From Sulfurisphaera javensis (GTDB lineage Archaea; Thermoproteota; Thermoprotei_A; Sulfolobales; Sulfolobaceae): DNA of 64,000 nt. Each line of letters opens with the position of its first letter. The first letter of the stretch is position 1. Both the position numbers and the translations under genes were made by a program. The stretch spans positions 496,001 through 560,000 of the forward strand of contig NZ_AP031322.1 of NCBI RefSeq assembly GCF_041154675.1, written 5' to 3'. Below, piece after piece: positions 9,933 through 18,103 of this stretch. The notes below the pieces were generated by a model, which ran no database searches, was not told where the DNA came from, and worked only from the letters and a program-made list of their open reading frames with translations.

Positions 9933-10754
9933 ATGAAAGTTTATAACGAGATACTCGATGAATACGTTGATGTTCCTAGGCCTATAAAGAAGATTGTTAG
10001 TTTAGATCCAGCAACTACTGAAACGTTATTTATGTTAGGATATGGTGATAAAATTATTGCAACGGATGCCTTTAGTTATAGGCCAGAAGAGGCAAGAAGA
10101 ATACCAAAAATTGGGAGTTATACTCACGTTAATGTAGACTTTTTAGAGAGAAATAAGCCAGACATAATTTTCTCAACAACTGGTGCACAAAAGGAGTTAA
10201 CAAAGAAGTTAATCAATTTGGGTTTTACTGTTTATCCTATTGGTGTAGCTACTTCTATTTCAAGAATTTTAAATAACGTAATAATTATTTCAAACGTTAT
10301 CGGTGCCTTAAATGAAGGTAGAAAATTGTACATGGAGTTATTCTCTGCCTTATCATCTTTTATAAGAACTTCGCCTATTAAAAGGGTTAAAGTATATATA
10401 GAGTTTGATTTAGGTGGTCCTATAACTGCTGGTTTTCCAACTCACGTAAGTGATGCTATTTATCATGTAGGTGGTAAGAACATTTTTGATGACAAAGAAG
10501 ACGCATACTTTACCCCTAATCCAGAAGATATACTATCAAGAGAGCCAGATGTTATAATATATGAACCTAAGATGTATAAGGATTATGAGGTTGAGAGATT
10601 TAAAAAAGGACTTATAAATAGAGGTTTATCATCTCTTCTTGAGAAACCTATTTTAATTACTAAGGGTGATTTTTTAGCACACCAAGGCCCTAGTTTTATA
10701 ACTGAAGGGGTTAAATGGTTATTTCTTTCTCTTGAACCTTTTACCAAAAAATGA
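9933..10754 (+). CDS. BtuF/FhuD-type ABC substrate-binding protein without a signal peptide
   Basis: 273 residues of the class III periplasmic-binding fold used for vitamin B12 and iron-chelate uptake. RIVSLDP-type start (KKIVSLDPATTETLFMLG, about 19-36), PDIIFST and a C-terminal PDVIIYEP segment match the family. The predicted N-terminus MKVYNEILDEY is soluble, with no signal peptide or lipobox, and there is no ABC permease or ATPase beside it. It may therefore be cytoplasmic, or be anchored or loaded in another way. Cobalamin or corrinoid is the likely ligand because of the CbiG-like neighbour. The 3' end overlaps the convergent gene at 10719 by 36 bases. Confidence 0.7.
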   Translation: MKVYNEILDEYVDVPRPIKKIVSLDPATTETLFMLGYGDKIIATDAFSYRPEEARRIPKIGSYTHVNVDFLERNKPDIIFSTTGAQKELTKKLINLGFTVYPIGVATSISRILNNVIIISNVIGALNEGRKLYMELFSALSSFIRTSPIKRVKVYIEFDLGGPITAGFPTHVSDAIYHVGGKNIFDDKEDAYFTPNPEDILSREPDVIIYEPKMYKDYEVERFKKGLINRGLSSLLEKPILITKGDFLAHQGPSFITEGVKWLFLSLEPFTKK

Positions 10755-11237
10755 TGCAATTAAACCGTAACCAGCAGCAACTACTCCTAATGCAATGAAG
10801 AATTCACTTATAGTAGTTATAACTCCTAAAGTTGAATATAAGCTATTTATTTCGTCATAAGTAAAGATAGCATGTCTAAGAGTAACATATTGATATGTAT
10901 TTGTTGGATTTGCAATTGCAATGTAATAAGTACCAGGGTAGACTTTTGTTATTAAAACTTCTGAACTATTTGCAACTAACCCAGAGGAGTTTATAACTTG
11001 TAAATAGACTGAGGATGTATTTGCAATAAGGTATATAGTATTGTTTGATTCTGTAGTGTTAATAGTTAAAACCTTTATAGTTTTACTAGGGGGAACTTCA
11101 ACAATTGTGTAATTATTTTCCAATGCTTTATCGACAACTTTATAATAGGGTAAATAAACAGGTGTTAAGATATATACGGAAAGAAATATAACAATTAACA
11201 AAACACCTACGACTATAAATAGAGAGTTTCTGTTCAT
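10719..11237 (-). CDS. Small exported membrane protein of unknown function
   Basis: 172 residues from the ATG at 11237 (MNRNSLF). An N-terminal helix (about 6-28), an extracellular domain with several N-x-S/T sites, and a second helix near the C-terminus (about 140-163) followed by a Lys/Arg-rich tail. An upstream in-frame ATG at 11294 would add 19 residues, but that stretch contains the TATA element (CTTATAAACC on this strand), so I reject it. It is divergent from the citramalate synthase gene. No family recognised. Confidence 0.7.
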   Translation of the reverse strand: MNRNSLFIVVGVLLIVIFLSVYILTPVYLPYYKVVDKALENNYTIVEVPPSKTIKVLTINTTESNNTIYLIANTSSVYLQVINSSGLVANSSEVLITKVYPGTYYIAIANPTNTYQYVTLRHAIFTYDEINSLYSTLGVITTISEFFIALGVVAAGYGLIASFFGKRFKRKK

Positions 11238-11258
11238 AATGATATCACTTCTGACTAT

Positions 11259-11272
11259 AAGGTTTATAAGCA
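11259..11272. promoter_or_regulatory. Shared near-palindromic TATA element between divergent genes
   Basis: AGGTTTATAAGCAT reads as TTTATAAG on the plus strand and CTTATAAA on the minus strand. It lies about 25 bases from the TTG start at 11285 (plus) and from the ATG at 11237 (minus). Both genes would then be leaderless or nearly so and compete for one TBP site. Confidence 0.5.
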
Positions 11273-11284
11273 TTAATAATAAAA

Positions 11285-12868
11285 TTGATCTCATGTCCGG
11301 TGTTTACGAAATCTGTTGAGGTATTGGATACTACTTTAAGAGATGGAGCACAGTCTGCAAATGTATCTTTCACATTAAATGATAAAATAAGGATAGCACT
11401 AGCATTAGATGAATTAGGAGTGAATTACATAGAAGCTGGCTGGCCTGGATCAAATCCAAAAGATGAGGAATTCTTTAAAGAAATAAAAAAATACTCTCTA
11501 TCTAAAGCAAGGATTGCGGCTTTTGGAAGTACTAGGAGAAAAGAATATAGTGCAAAGGAAGATCCTAATTTAAATGCTATAATAAAAGCTGATGTAGATG
11601 TTGCTGTTCTTTTTGGGAAATCTTGGCTTTTACACGTTACTGATGTTTTAAAGATAAAACCAGAAGATAATTTAGATATAGTTTATGATAGTATAAATTA
11701 TTTGAAATCTCACGGATTAACAGTAATATTTGATGCTGAACATTTCTATCAAGGATTTAAAGATAATAGAGAATATGCATTAAAAGTTGTTAAAACTGCA
11801 GAAGAGGCTAAGGTTGATGTTATAGCATTAGCTGATACAAATGGTGGAACTCTTCCTCATGAAGTTTATGAAATAACTAAGGTTGTAGTTGGAGAAGTTA
11901 AAACTAAGGTTGGATTACACATGCATAATGATTCTGGCTGTGCAGTAGCTAATAGTTTAATGGGTGTATTAGCTGGAGCAAGGCATGTTCAAGGAACTAT
12001 AAATGGAATAGGAGAGAGGACTGGAAATGCAGATTTAGTTCAAATAATTCCTAATTTAGCCTTAAAGATGGGCTTTAATGTATTAAAGGGAAAGGAAAGT
12101 TTAAAGAAACTAAGAGAAGTTTCTAGGCTTGTATATGAATTAGCTGGATTGCATCCAAATCCATATCAACCTTATGTTGGTGATTTTGCATTTACTCATA
12201 AGGCTGGGGTACATGCAGATGCGGTAATGAAAGTTGCAAGGGCTTATGAACACATTGATCCTTCACTAGTAGGAAATACTAGGAGGTTTGTAATCTCTGA
12301 ACTATCTGGAACTTCTAATTTAGTTACTTATTTAGAGAACATAGGAGTTAAAGTTGATAAGAAAGATGAAAGGCTTAAGAATGCTTTAAAGAAGATAAAG
12401 GAGCTTGAAAATAAGGGTTATAGTTTTGATTTAGCTCCATCATCAGCCATATTAGTTGCTTTAAAAGAACTTGGACTTTATGAAAAGAAGATAGATGTCG
12501 AATATTGGAAAGTAATAAATGAAAGTAGTAATCTATCAATTGCTGTAGTTAAGGTTAATGGTCAATTAGAAGTTTCTGAAGGTGTTGGTCCAGTTCATGC
12601 TGTTGATTTAGCCTTAAGGAAAGCATTACAAAAGGTTTATCCAGAGATAACTAATGTAAAGCTAACTGATTATAGAGTAATACTTCCCGGAGAAATAAAG
12701 AACACTGAAAGCGTTGTAAGAGTTACAATTGAATTTACTGATGGTAGTATAACTTGGAGAACTGTTGGAGTTTCGAGTAGCGTTATTGAAGCTAGTATAT
12801 TAGCCTTAATTGATGGTTTAGATTATTATCTTCAGTACAAGAAGTTAAAAACCCTAAAAAGTAATTAA
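11285..12868 (+). CDS. cimA: (R)-citramalate synthase
   Basis: Condenses pyruvate and acetyl-CoA to citramalate, the entry to threonine-independent isoleucine synthesis. 527 residues of the LeuA/homocitrate synthase superfamily. LDTTLRDGAQ (about 14-23) carries the metal-binding Asp and catalytic Arg, HMHNDSGCA the metal-binding histidines, and GERTGNAD is the conserved flexible-loop motif. GWPGSNPKD and the C-terminal allosteric domain (about 390-520) fit the long citramalate synthase subfamily rather than 2-isopropylmalate synthase. TTG start with a TATA box 20-25 bases upstream; a GTG at 11300 is an alternative. Followed after 4 bases by the UbiA gene. Confidence 0.85.
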   Translation: MISCPVFTKSVEVLDTTLRDGAQSANVSFTLNDKIRIALALDELGVNYIEAGWPGSNPKDEEFFKEIKKYSLSKARIAAFGSTRRKEYSAKEDPNLNAIIKADVDVAVLFGKSWLLHVTDVLKIKPEDNLDIVYDSINYLKSHGLTVIFDAEHFYQGFKDNREYALKVVKTAEEAKVDVIALADTNGGTLPHEVYEITKVVVGEVKTKVGLHMHNDSGCAVANSLMGVLAGARHVQGTINGIGERTGNADLVQIIPNLALKMGFNVLKGKESLKKLREVSRLVYELAGLHPNPYQPYVGDFAFTHKAGVHADAVMKVARAYEHIDPSLVGNTRRFVISELSGTSNLVTYLENIGVKVDKKDERLKNALKKIKELENKGYSFDLAPSSAILVALKELGLYEKKIDVEYWKVINESSNLSIAVVKVNGQLEVSEGVGPVHAVDLALRKALQKVYPEITNVKLTDYRVILPGEIKNTESVVRVTIEFTDGSITWRTVGVSSSVIEASILALIDGLDYYLQYKKLKTLKSN

Positions 12869-12872
12869 TTCT

Positions 12873-13766
12873 ATGCAGTGGGATCCAGGAGGAGCGACTG
12901 AAAGCAAAAGTAAACTTTACATTTATTTAAGGTTTCTTAGGATTGAACAAACTTTCTTTAGTTTACCTATGGCCTATATGGGAGCTTTTGTTGCTATTAA
13001 AAAAATACCTCCAATTTACATTTTGTTTTTAATATTTTTATCTCTCTTTTTCTTAAGAATTGCAGGAATGACTAATGATAATTTAGCTGATAGAGATATA
13101 GATGCTAAGAATCCGAGGACAAGAACAAGACCCTTAGTTACTGGAAAAATTACCGTAAAAGAGGCTAAGCTCTTGATAATAATTTCCCTAATAGCTTTCT
13201 TTATATCTGCATTTTTTGTTAATTTTTACGCTTTCATACTTTCTCCACTTGTAGCTTTAGTTGTAATGACTTATCCTTACATGAAAAGATATACGGCATT
13301 TGCTAATTATCAAATCGCCACTGTTCAAGGATTAGCTGTATTTAGTGGTGCTGTAGCTTCCTTAGGTCTATTTGTCACTTCTTTTTCTCAGTTAATTTTA
13401 GAAATACCATGGTTATTTGTAATAGCAACAATATTTTGGGCAGTTGGTTTTGATCTTTATAATCATATTCCAGATGCAGAATTTGATAAAAAAATGGGAT
13501 TACATAGCTTTGCTGTTCTTTTAGGGAATAAGGCATTGCCTTTTGCTGGAATTAATCAAATACTTTCTGTTGCTTTAGCTTTTGCTGGTGATTATTTTTA
13601 CCATTTAGGCTATATAGCATATTCAGCTACTATTTTACACGGTTTAATTATGGCTTATGCATATTATTTAGCGAGTAGAGGAGATTTTGGAAGAGCGTTC
13701 TATTATAACATCTACTCTTCAGTGGTTTTAGGAATTGGAGTTATTTTAGCTGTTGTTTTTAGTTAA
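12873..13766 (+). CDS. UbiA-family prenyltransferase
   Basis: Integral membrane enzyme that joins a polyprenyl diphosphate to an aromatic or glyceryl acceptor. 297 residues with 8-9 hydrophobic helices. The first Asp-rich motif NDNLADRDIDAKNPRTRTRP (about 70-89) binds Mg-diphosphate and the second is in DLYNHIPDAEFDKK (about 193-206). It resembles the 4-hydroxybenzoate-type branch, so a role in the side chain of a respiratory quinone (such as caldariellaquinone) is plausible. This is inference; other archaeal UbiA proteins make ether lipids or haem O. ATG lies 4 bases after cimA, so both are probably co-transcribed. Confidence 0.8.
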   Translation: MQWDPGGATESKSKLYIYLRFLRIEQTFFSLPMAYMGAFVAIKKIPPIYILFLIFLSLFFLRIAGMTNDNLADRDIDAKNPRTRTRPLVTGKITVKEAKLLIIISLIAFFISAFFVNFYAFILSPLVALVVMTYPYMKRYTAFANYQIATVQGLAVFSGAVASLGLFVTSFSQLILEIPWLFVIATIFWAVGFDLYNHIPDAEFDKKMGLHSFAVLLGNKALPFAGINQILSVALAFAGDYFYHLGYIAYSATILHGLIMAYAYYLASRGDFGRAFYYNIYSSVVLGIGVILAVVFS

Positions 13767-13795
13767 TTTTTTCTAAATTTTTGAACAAATAAAAG

Positions 13796-13844
13796 TCAGC
13801 GTCGGCCAAGGTCATCAAAAATCAGTGAGGGGTTCTTTCATCAC
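13796..13844 (-). ncRNA. C/D-box sRNA (second of a tandem pair)
   Basis: Minus strand: box C GTGATGA (13838-13844), guide AAGAACCCCTCA, D' CTGA (13822-13825), 4-nt spacer, C' TGATGA (13812-13817), guide CCTTGGCCGACG, D CTGA (13796-13799), then a T-rich end. Twelve-base guides and a short D'-C' spacer are typical of archaeal 2'-O-methylation guides. Box C touches box D of the preceding sRNA with no spacer. Targets not identified. Confidence 0.72.
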
Positions 13845-13894
13845 TCAGACTCGGGTTCTCTCTTCATTAATCCGCTAAGGGCGGGCATCATCAC
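13845..13894 (-). ncRNA. C/D-box sRNA (first of a tandem pair), overlapping a stop codon
   Basis: Minus strand: box C GTGATGA (13888-13894), guide TGCCCGCCCTTAG, imperfect D' CGGA (13871-13874), 3-nt spacer, imperfect C' ATGAAGA (13861-13867), guide GAGAACCCGAGT, D CTGA (13845-13848). Box C contains the TGA stop (13891-13893) of the GGCT-like gene, so the sRNA is probably cut from the 3' end of that transcript. Targets not identified. Confidence 0.66.
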
Positions 13895-14703
13895 AAAAGT
13901 CCAGAACTTATACAGTTATTTCCCCATCCTCTCTTTAAACCTTGGATAATTAAGCTTAAATATTCTTCTGAGGGCTTTTCTTGATTTCCTTTGTCTGGAG
14001 AAACATAAGCATATGCGTAATATTCTTTTCCCTTTTCGTCAATAACTTTAATAACTTCTCTCATATATTTCACTAGATGTTGCTCAGCCTTATCTAGTGT
14101 ATTTAATTCATCTTCGTGCATTACATAAATATAACCACAGACTTTTCCCTTTTCATCTTCTATTAAATTTGCACAATATTTCCATCTACAAGGTATGTTG
14201 AATATCATTTTGTAACCATAAGCAATTGCATTAATTTTTTTCAATATCTTTTTTACTCCTCTTTGTCTAAGTACTTCCTCATTAGTATTTTCAGCATAGG
14301 CAAAGTAATTTAGAATTACTGGCATTCTAACATATTTAGAATAATCCCCTTCATCGATGAGATCTCTCCCAGAAATATCTTGATTATAAACGTAAATATA
14401 TACGTCAGATAAAGAGTATTTTCTCTTATCATCAAAGTAAACTTTAGTCTTTTCTCTTATATACAAATCATCAGGTCTTCCTCTATAATCTTCAACTCTA
14501 TCAAGAAGGTTAATAGTATCTTCATCTACCTCATAAACCTCTCCATAAATTATTCCATCTCCTTTAATCACACCGGGATAACTTCCTAAATCATACATTT
14601 TATAACCTTCAGTAAACGCTAAGCCCACGAATCTTGAGTTTGATAATAAATGATGTAATTCAAATCCATACCTTAATGACCCATAAACGAATAGGTAGGG
14701 CAC
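13891..14703 (-). CDS. Two-domain gamma-glutamylcyclotransferase-like protein (AIG2/GGCT fold)
   Basis: 270 residues. The N-terminal half has the GGCT substrate loop YGSLR (7-11) and the catalytic-Glu region DRVEDYRG (about 69-76). From about residue 130 a second copy begins (NYFAYAEN, then a CGYIYVMHEDELNTLDKAE stretch) with its Glu in DKAEQH. In GGCT proteins this fold releases 5-oxoproline from gamma-glutamyl peptides or amines; related proteins act on gamma-glutamylamines. The second copy has lost YGSLR (YAENT in its place), so it may not be catalytic or may bind another substrate. Start ATG at 14703 lies 2 bases after the upstream stop, suggesting an operon with the two genes above. Confidence 0.75.
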   Translation of the reverse strand: MPYLFVYGSLRYGFELHHLLSNSRFVGLAFTEGYKMYDLGSYPGVIKGDGIIYGEVYEVDEDTINLLDRVEDYRGRPDDLYIREKTKVYFDDKRKYSLSDVYIYVYNQDISGRDLIDEGDYSKYVRMPVILNYFAYAENTNEEVLRQRGVKKILKKINAIAYGYKMIFNIPCRWKYCANLIEDEKGKVCGYIYVMHEDELNTLDKAEQHLVKYMREVIKVIDEKGKEYYAYAYVSPDKGNQEKPSEEYLSLIIQGLKRGWGNNCISSGLL

Positions 14704-14705
14704 TT

Positions 14706-14990
14706 TTATTCACCTAAATATTCTATCCATAGCTCTAATTCACTTTCATCAAGTTTTCTCTTTTTAATATTTCCTTCCATTACATATGCTTCAGTTATAA
14801 TAACTTCATCACCCACTTTTTCTCCTAAGATTTCAATATATCTATTAACGTTTTCAACATCTTCATCTGAGCTCATAGCTTCATTGATAGAAGGAGGAGT
14901 GTAATGAATTATTACTTTATCTTTATCTTCAGTTACTGAATATCCGGAGTTTTTTAACTTTTGAAGTACTGTAAGCTTAATTTTTATCAT
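14706..14990 (-). CDS. Small acidic protein of unknown function
   Basis: 94 residues, mixed alpha/beta, rich in Glu, Lys and Val, with no Cys and no membrane helix. Overlaps the 3' end of the NfeD-like gene by 14 bases and abuts the GGCT-like gene, so it is translated within this three-gene minus-strand operon. No family recognised. Confidence 0.65.
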   Translation of the reverse strand: MIKIKLTVLQKLKNSGYSVTEDKDKVIIHYTPPSINEAMSSDEDVENVNRYIEILGEKVGDEVIITEAYVMEGNIKKRKLDESELELWIEYLGE

Positions 14991-15342
14991 TATCTGTAAG
15001 CTTTTTAACTTTTAATTTTAAACCTTCCATTCCAGTAACTATTACTTTTTCTCCCTCAACTATAGGCTCTTCAGCAATCGCCTTCCACATTTCTCCCTCA
15101 ATCATTACATACCCTTCTCCGTTTTTTGGTATATCCTCAATAGCTTTCCCTATTTTACCTACATAAGTATAAAGATTTCTCCTCCTAGTCTTATATATAA
15201 CGTAAGCTATTCTATATGATATAAAACCTACAATCGCCATTGAGGGTACTGCAACTATAGGATTTGCATATTGTCCAGTTAAAATAAGTGCAGCTACCAC
15301 AATTGCGATAATTATGATCGGAATTACAACATGGCTTACCAT
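14977..15342 (-). CDS. NfeD-like membrane protein (short form)
   Basis: 121 residues: two hydrophobic helices (about 3-22 and 28-49) and then a C-terminal OB-fold domain with the NfeD pattern (VGKIGKAIEDI ... GEMWKAIAEE ... GEKVIVTGMEGLKLKV). NfeD proteins partner with stomatin/SPFH proteins, and a stomatin gene is at 16694 on the other strand. The thermopsin-like gene lies between them, divergent from this one with only about 34 bases separating the starts. Confidence 0.78.
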   Translation of the reverse strand: MVSHVVIPIIIIAIVVAALILTGQYANPIVAVPSMAIVGFISYRIAYVIYKTRRRNLYTYVGKIGKAIEDIPKNGEGYVMIEGEMWKAIAEEPIVEGEKVIVTGMEGLKLKVKKLTDNDKN

Positions 15343-15376
15343 AATATTTAATAGGTAATGATAGAAAAATATTTTT

Positions 15377-16678
15377 GTGAAAATTTTAGCGTTAATACTA
15401 ATATTATTTCTTTTAGTAGAACCGTTAGTTTCATTTTCTCTTTCTAGTTCAGCATTTACTATATCTTACCCTATGGGAATGTCATTTTATTCTTTATTTT
15501 CAACGTATTTTACTAATGAGGTAATGGGAGTAATAAATATAACCTTTATGAGTATTGGTTCCTCGTATCTACCGAATGGTCAGTATTTAACTACCGGTAA
15601 TGCTTCTTTACAGTTAAATGCTATGATTAATGGCTTATATTGGGCTCAAGATGTTATTCTTTTCCATCAGATTTCCAAAAATGAGTTTGAGGCAAGTTTA
15701 GTTTTAAACTTATGGAATTTAACTGGTCCTTTCACAATTCCTTTGAATGGAAGTGCAACAACATACCAAGGTTTAGGGGTTATATGCTATAAAGGTCCGA
15801 CATTTAATGTAACTTTACCAATATCAATATCTTTGTTTATGATAGATAATTCTTCGTTATATTTTGGTTATATTATTCATAATAAATCTGGAATATTCTA
15901 TAAAGCTCCTATAAGTGGGGAGTTTCAGATTGGAGGACTCTCTATAGCTGGAATTCCAAATGATTTAGAGTTTGTTTTTGGCGGTCCAGGAGGTGGAAGC
16001 GTTGTTGATATGCAAGTTGAAGGTTCAATGAACTTATATTTTATGCAAAATGGAAAGTTAAGTTTAGTTCCTTATGCTTATTCAATTGGTTTCGATACAG
16101 CAGAGTCAGCTGTTGGAGTCCAATCAACTGCAAACCTAACTAATTTATGGAAACCAGATACAATTCTCTCAAGCGGGCCAGACGATGCTATAGTTTTATG
16201 GCCTATAAAACCTAACATTTCAACTTATGAAAAAAACAATAGTATTTATGTTAATATCACTTTTGAAGGAAAGCCATTAGCAAATCAACCTATATATATA
16301 GAAGATGTAGGACTAACGGGACTAAATATAATAGCTGAAAATTATACCAATCAATCTGGTTATGTAAAATTTGAGAATGTGTCTCCTTCCTTATATGTAG
16401 TTTATTACCCTGGGAACTTCACATTATCATCTGATTATATAGTTTCTTCTCCCATTATAAATTCTATTATAATTCACCTTCAAACAATATATGATAAGAT
16501 GGTAAACTTTTTGAAGAGTTATAACTTTAAAAAATCTCTTTCTTCATTTTTCAACAACATTCATGAAGTAACTTATAATCAATCAGCAGGTAGTATAAAC
16601 TATGTAATTCTAATTTACATATTAGGATTTAGTGCAGGTTTAGTAATTTCAGCTTTGCTAATAAGATTTAAACTCTGA
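15377..16678 (+). CDS. Membrane-anchored thermopsin-family (A5) protein
   Basis: 433 residues: signal peptide (residues 1-20), a domain with thermopsin family features (YPMG start, NASLQLN, YWAQDVI, FGGPGGGS at about 205) and many glycosylation sites, a small Ig-like or carboxypeptidase-regulatory-like domain (about 285-360), and a C-terminal membrane helix (about 405-428). Thermopsins are acid proteases active outside the cell. This copy is anchored rather than secreted and I cannot confirm active-site residues. GTG start at 15377 places the signal peptide at the N-terminus. Next to stomatin (16 bases apart). Confidence 0.75.
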   Translation: MKILALILILFLLVEPLVSFSLSSSAFTISYPMGMSFYSLFSTYFTNEVMGVINITFMSIGSSYLPNGQYLTTGNASLQLNAMINGLYWAQDVILFHQISKNEFEASLVLNLWNLTGPFTIPLNGSATTYQGLGVICYKGPTFNVTLPISISLFMIDNSSLYFGYIIHNKSGIFYKAPISGEFQIGGLSIAGIPNDLEFVFGGPGGGSVVDMQVEGSMNLYFMQNGKLSLVPYAYSIGFDTAESAVGVQSTANLTNLWKPDTILSSGPDDAIVLWPIKPNISTYEKNNSIYVNITFEGKPLANQPIYIEDVGLTGLNIIAENYTNQSGYVKFENVSPSLYVVYYPGNFTLSSDYIVSSPIINSIIIHLQTIYDKMVNFLKSYNFKKSLSSFFNNIHEVTYNQSAGSINYVILIYILGFSAGLVISALLIRFKL

Positions 16679-16693
16679 AATGTATATTATATC

Positions 16694-17470
16694 ATGGTAT
16701 CTGTTGCAGATATAATAGGATTAGTATTTCTTATCATAATAATCCTTATATTTCTAGCTATGTCTTTTAGAGTTGTCGCTGAATGGCAAAGGGCTGTTGT
16801 ATTAAGATTAGGAAGAGTTTTAGGTGTTAAAGGCCCTGGAATAATATTTCTAATACCTTTTGTAGATAGACCTCTTGTCGTTGATTTAAGAATAGTCACT
16901 GTGGATGTTCCACCTCAAACTATAGTAACTAAAGATAACGTCACTGTGACAATTGATGCTGTAGTCTATTATAAAGTTGTAGATCCTATGAAAGCTGTAG
17001 TAAGTGTTAGTAACTATCCAGCAGCTGTGTTAAACTATGCTCAGACTTCTCTAAGAGACATTGTAGGACAAATGGAATTAGATGAAATCCTGACAAAAAG
17101 AGAAGAGATTAATAGGAGATTACAAGAGATATTAGATACTGTAACTGAAGGTTGGGGAATAAAAGTTACTCAAGTCACTGTTAGAGATATAAGACTATCT
17201 CCAGAGCTTTTATCAGCAATGGCTGAGCAAGCTAAAGCTGAAAGGCTTAGAAGAGCTAAAATAATTTTAAGTGAAGGAGAAAGACAAGCTGCGAATATAT
17301 TAGCTGAAGCCTCTTTATCTTATCAAAATAACCCAGTTGCCTTGCAACTTAGATTCTTGGAGATGTTATCTGACATATCACAGAGAGGTAATATGGTAAT
17401 TGTAGTCCCTGCTGGACAAGAGTTTTTTGCAACTCTTTCAGTACTTAAAAATACAGTAAAACAACAATAA
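16694..17470 (+). CDS. Stomatin/SPFH-domain membrane protein
   Basis: 258 residues: an N-terminal membrane helix (about 6-26), then the SPFH domain (AEWQRAVVLRLGRV at about 29-42, GPGIIFLIPF, VDVPPQTIVT, YYKVVDP) and a helical region rich in Ala/Glu/Lys. It ends in a hydrophobic segment with a PAGQEFFATL-like tail. Stomatins scaffold membrane microdomains and in archaea are cut by a partner protease encoded near NfeD. Here NfeD and a thermopsin-like protein are adjacent. ATG at 16694. Confidence 0.88.
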   Translation: MVSVADIIGLVFLIIIILIFLAMSFRVVAEWQRAVVLRLGRVLGVKGPGIIFLIPFVDRPLVVDLRIVTVDVPPQTIVTKDNVTVTIDAVVYYKVVDPMKAVVSVSNYPAAVLNYAQTSLRDIVGQMELDEILTKREEINRRLQEILDTVTEGWGIKVTQVTVRDIRLSPELLSAMAEQAKAERLRRAKIILSEGERQAANILAEASLSYQNNPVALQLRFLEMLSDISQRGNMVIVVPAGQEFFATLSVLKNTVKQQ

Positions 17471-17520
17471 TCAGCTGGACTAGGACACTTCATCTTTCAA
17501 GGTTGTGGTCTCTTCATCAT
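17471..17520 (-). ncRNA. C/D-box sRNA
   Basis: Minus strand: box C ATGATGA (17514-17520), guide AGAGACCACAACC, D' TTGA (17497-17500, imperfect), 3-nt spacer, C' ATGAAGT (17487-17493, imperfect), guide TGTCCTAGTCCAG, D CTGA (17471-17474). It fills the gap between stomatin and ThiN, antisense to both, and begins one base after the stomatin stop. Targets not identified. Confidence 0.63.
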
Positions 17521-17551
17521 CTTTTTAATTATTTTTGATTTACTTGTATAT

Positions 17552-18103
17552 ATGAATGAGAGAGAAGAAGTTTTAATAAAACTAAAACAAGCTGTAGATA
17601 ACTTTGTAAGTGAAGATAGGGCATTTTTGCTTATCCCAGAAATTCGTACTAATATAGGTTATGCTTTAAGTAATGCTAAAGGAGTAGAAGATGTTGCTGC
17701 AATTCCGGGTAGGCTTTCAGTGGCATTTAATAAAGTCATTTATTGTTTACCTCCCGCTTTTGGTGCTTCAGATCACGTTGCAAGAGTAATTCTTACTGCA
17801 ATGAGTTTTGATAAAAAGAAAAGAAGTGCAATTAACGTTAAATATTATGATGAAATAGTTAATAATCTTCCTAAGGATAATGTATTTATATTCAATAGAA
17901 AAGAAGAACCCGAAGAAAGTAGAAAAATGGAAGGACATACTATGAATTATATGATAAGAAAGGCATACGAAAAACTTGGCAAGATCCCAAATTTCGTTGT
18001 AGATTTAGGAGACTACGGCAAAGAGCCTTCTATTTTCGTAATTGATGAGGATCCTCTAATAGTTGTTAAAAAAACTTTAGATCTACTTAGATTTCTCAAA
18101 TAA
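17552..18103 (+). CDS. ThiN-domain protein (thiamine-phosphate synthase type)
   Basis: 183 residues consisting of a stand-alone ThiN domain: EIRTNIGYAL (about 30-39), a GVEDVAAIPGRL stretch, GASDHVARVILTAM (about 73-86), INVKYYDE and NRKEEPEE. ThiN fused to ThiD makes thiamine phosphate in archaea; ThiN fused to an HTH domain is the ThiR repressor. Here neither partner is present, so it is a free-standing synthase or a ligand-binding protein. ATG at 17552. The 3' end overlaps the convergent PadR gene by 21 bases. Confidence 0.78.
   Translation: MNEREEVLIKLKQAVDNFVSEDRAFLLIPEIRTNIGYALSNAKGVEDVAAIPGRLSVAFNKVIYCLPPAFGASDHVARVILTAMSFDKKKRSAINVKYYDEIVNNLPKDNVFIFNRKEEPEESRKMEGHTMNYMIRKAYEKLGKIPNFVVDLGDYGKEPSIFVIDEDPLIVVKKTLDLLRFLK

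Noticed and set aside
13795-13895. Initially read the GC-rich gap as a CRISPR-like or degenerate repeat
   Set aside because: The repeated TCATCA/TCAG words are minus-strand C and D boxes with variable guides, not direct repeats with spacers.
16687-16899. Minus-strand frame opposite the stomatin start
   Set aside because: Antisense shadow without own start signal or family resemblance.
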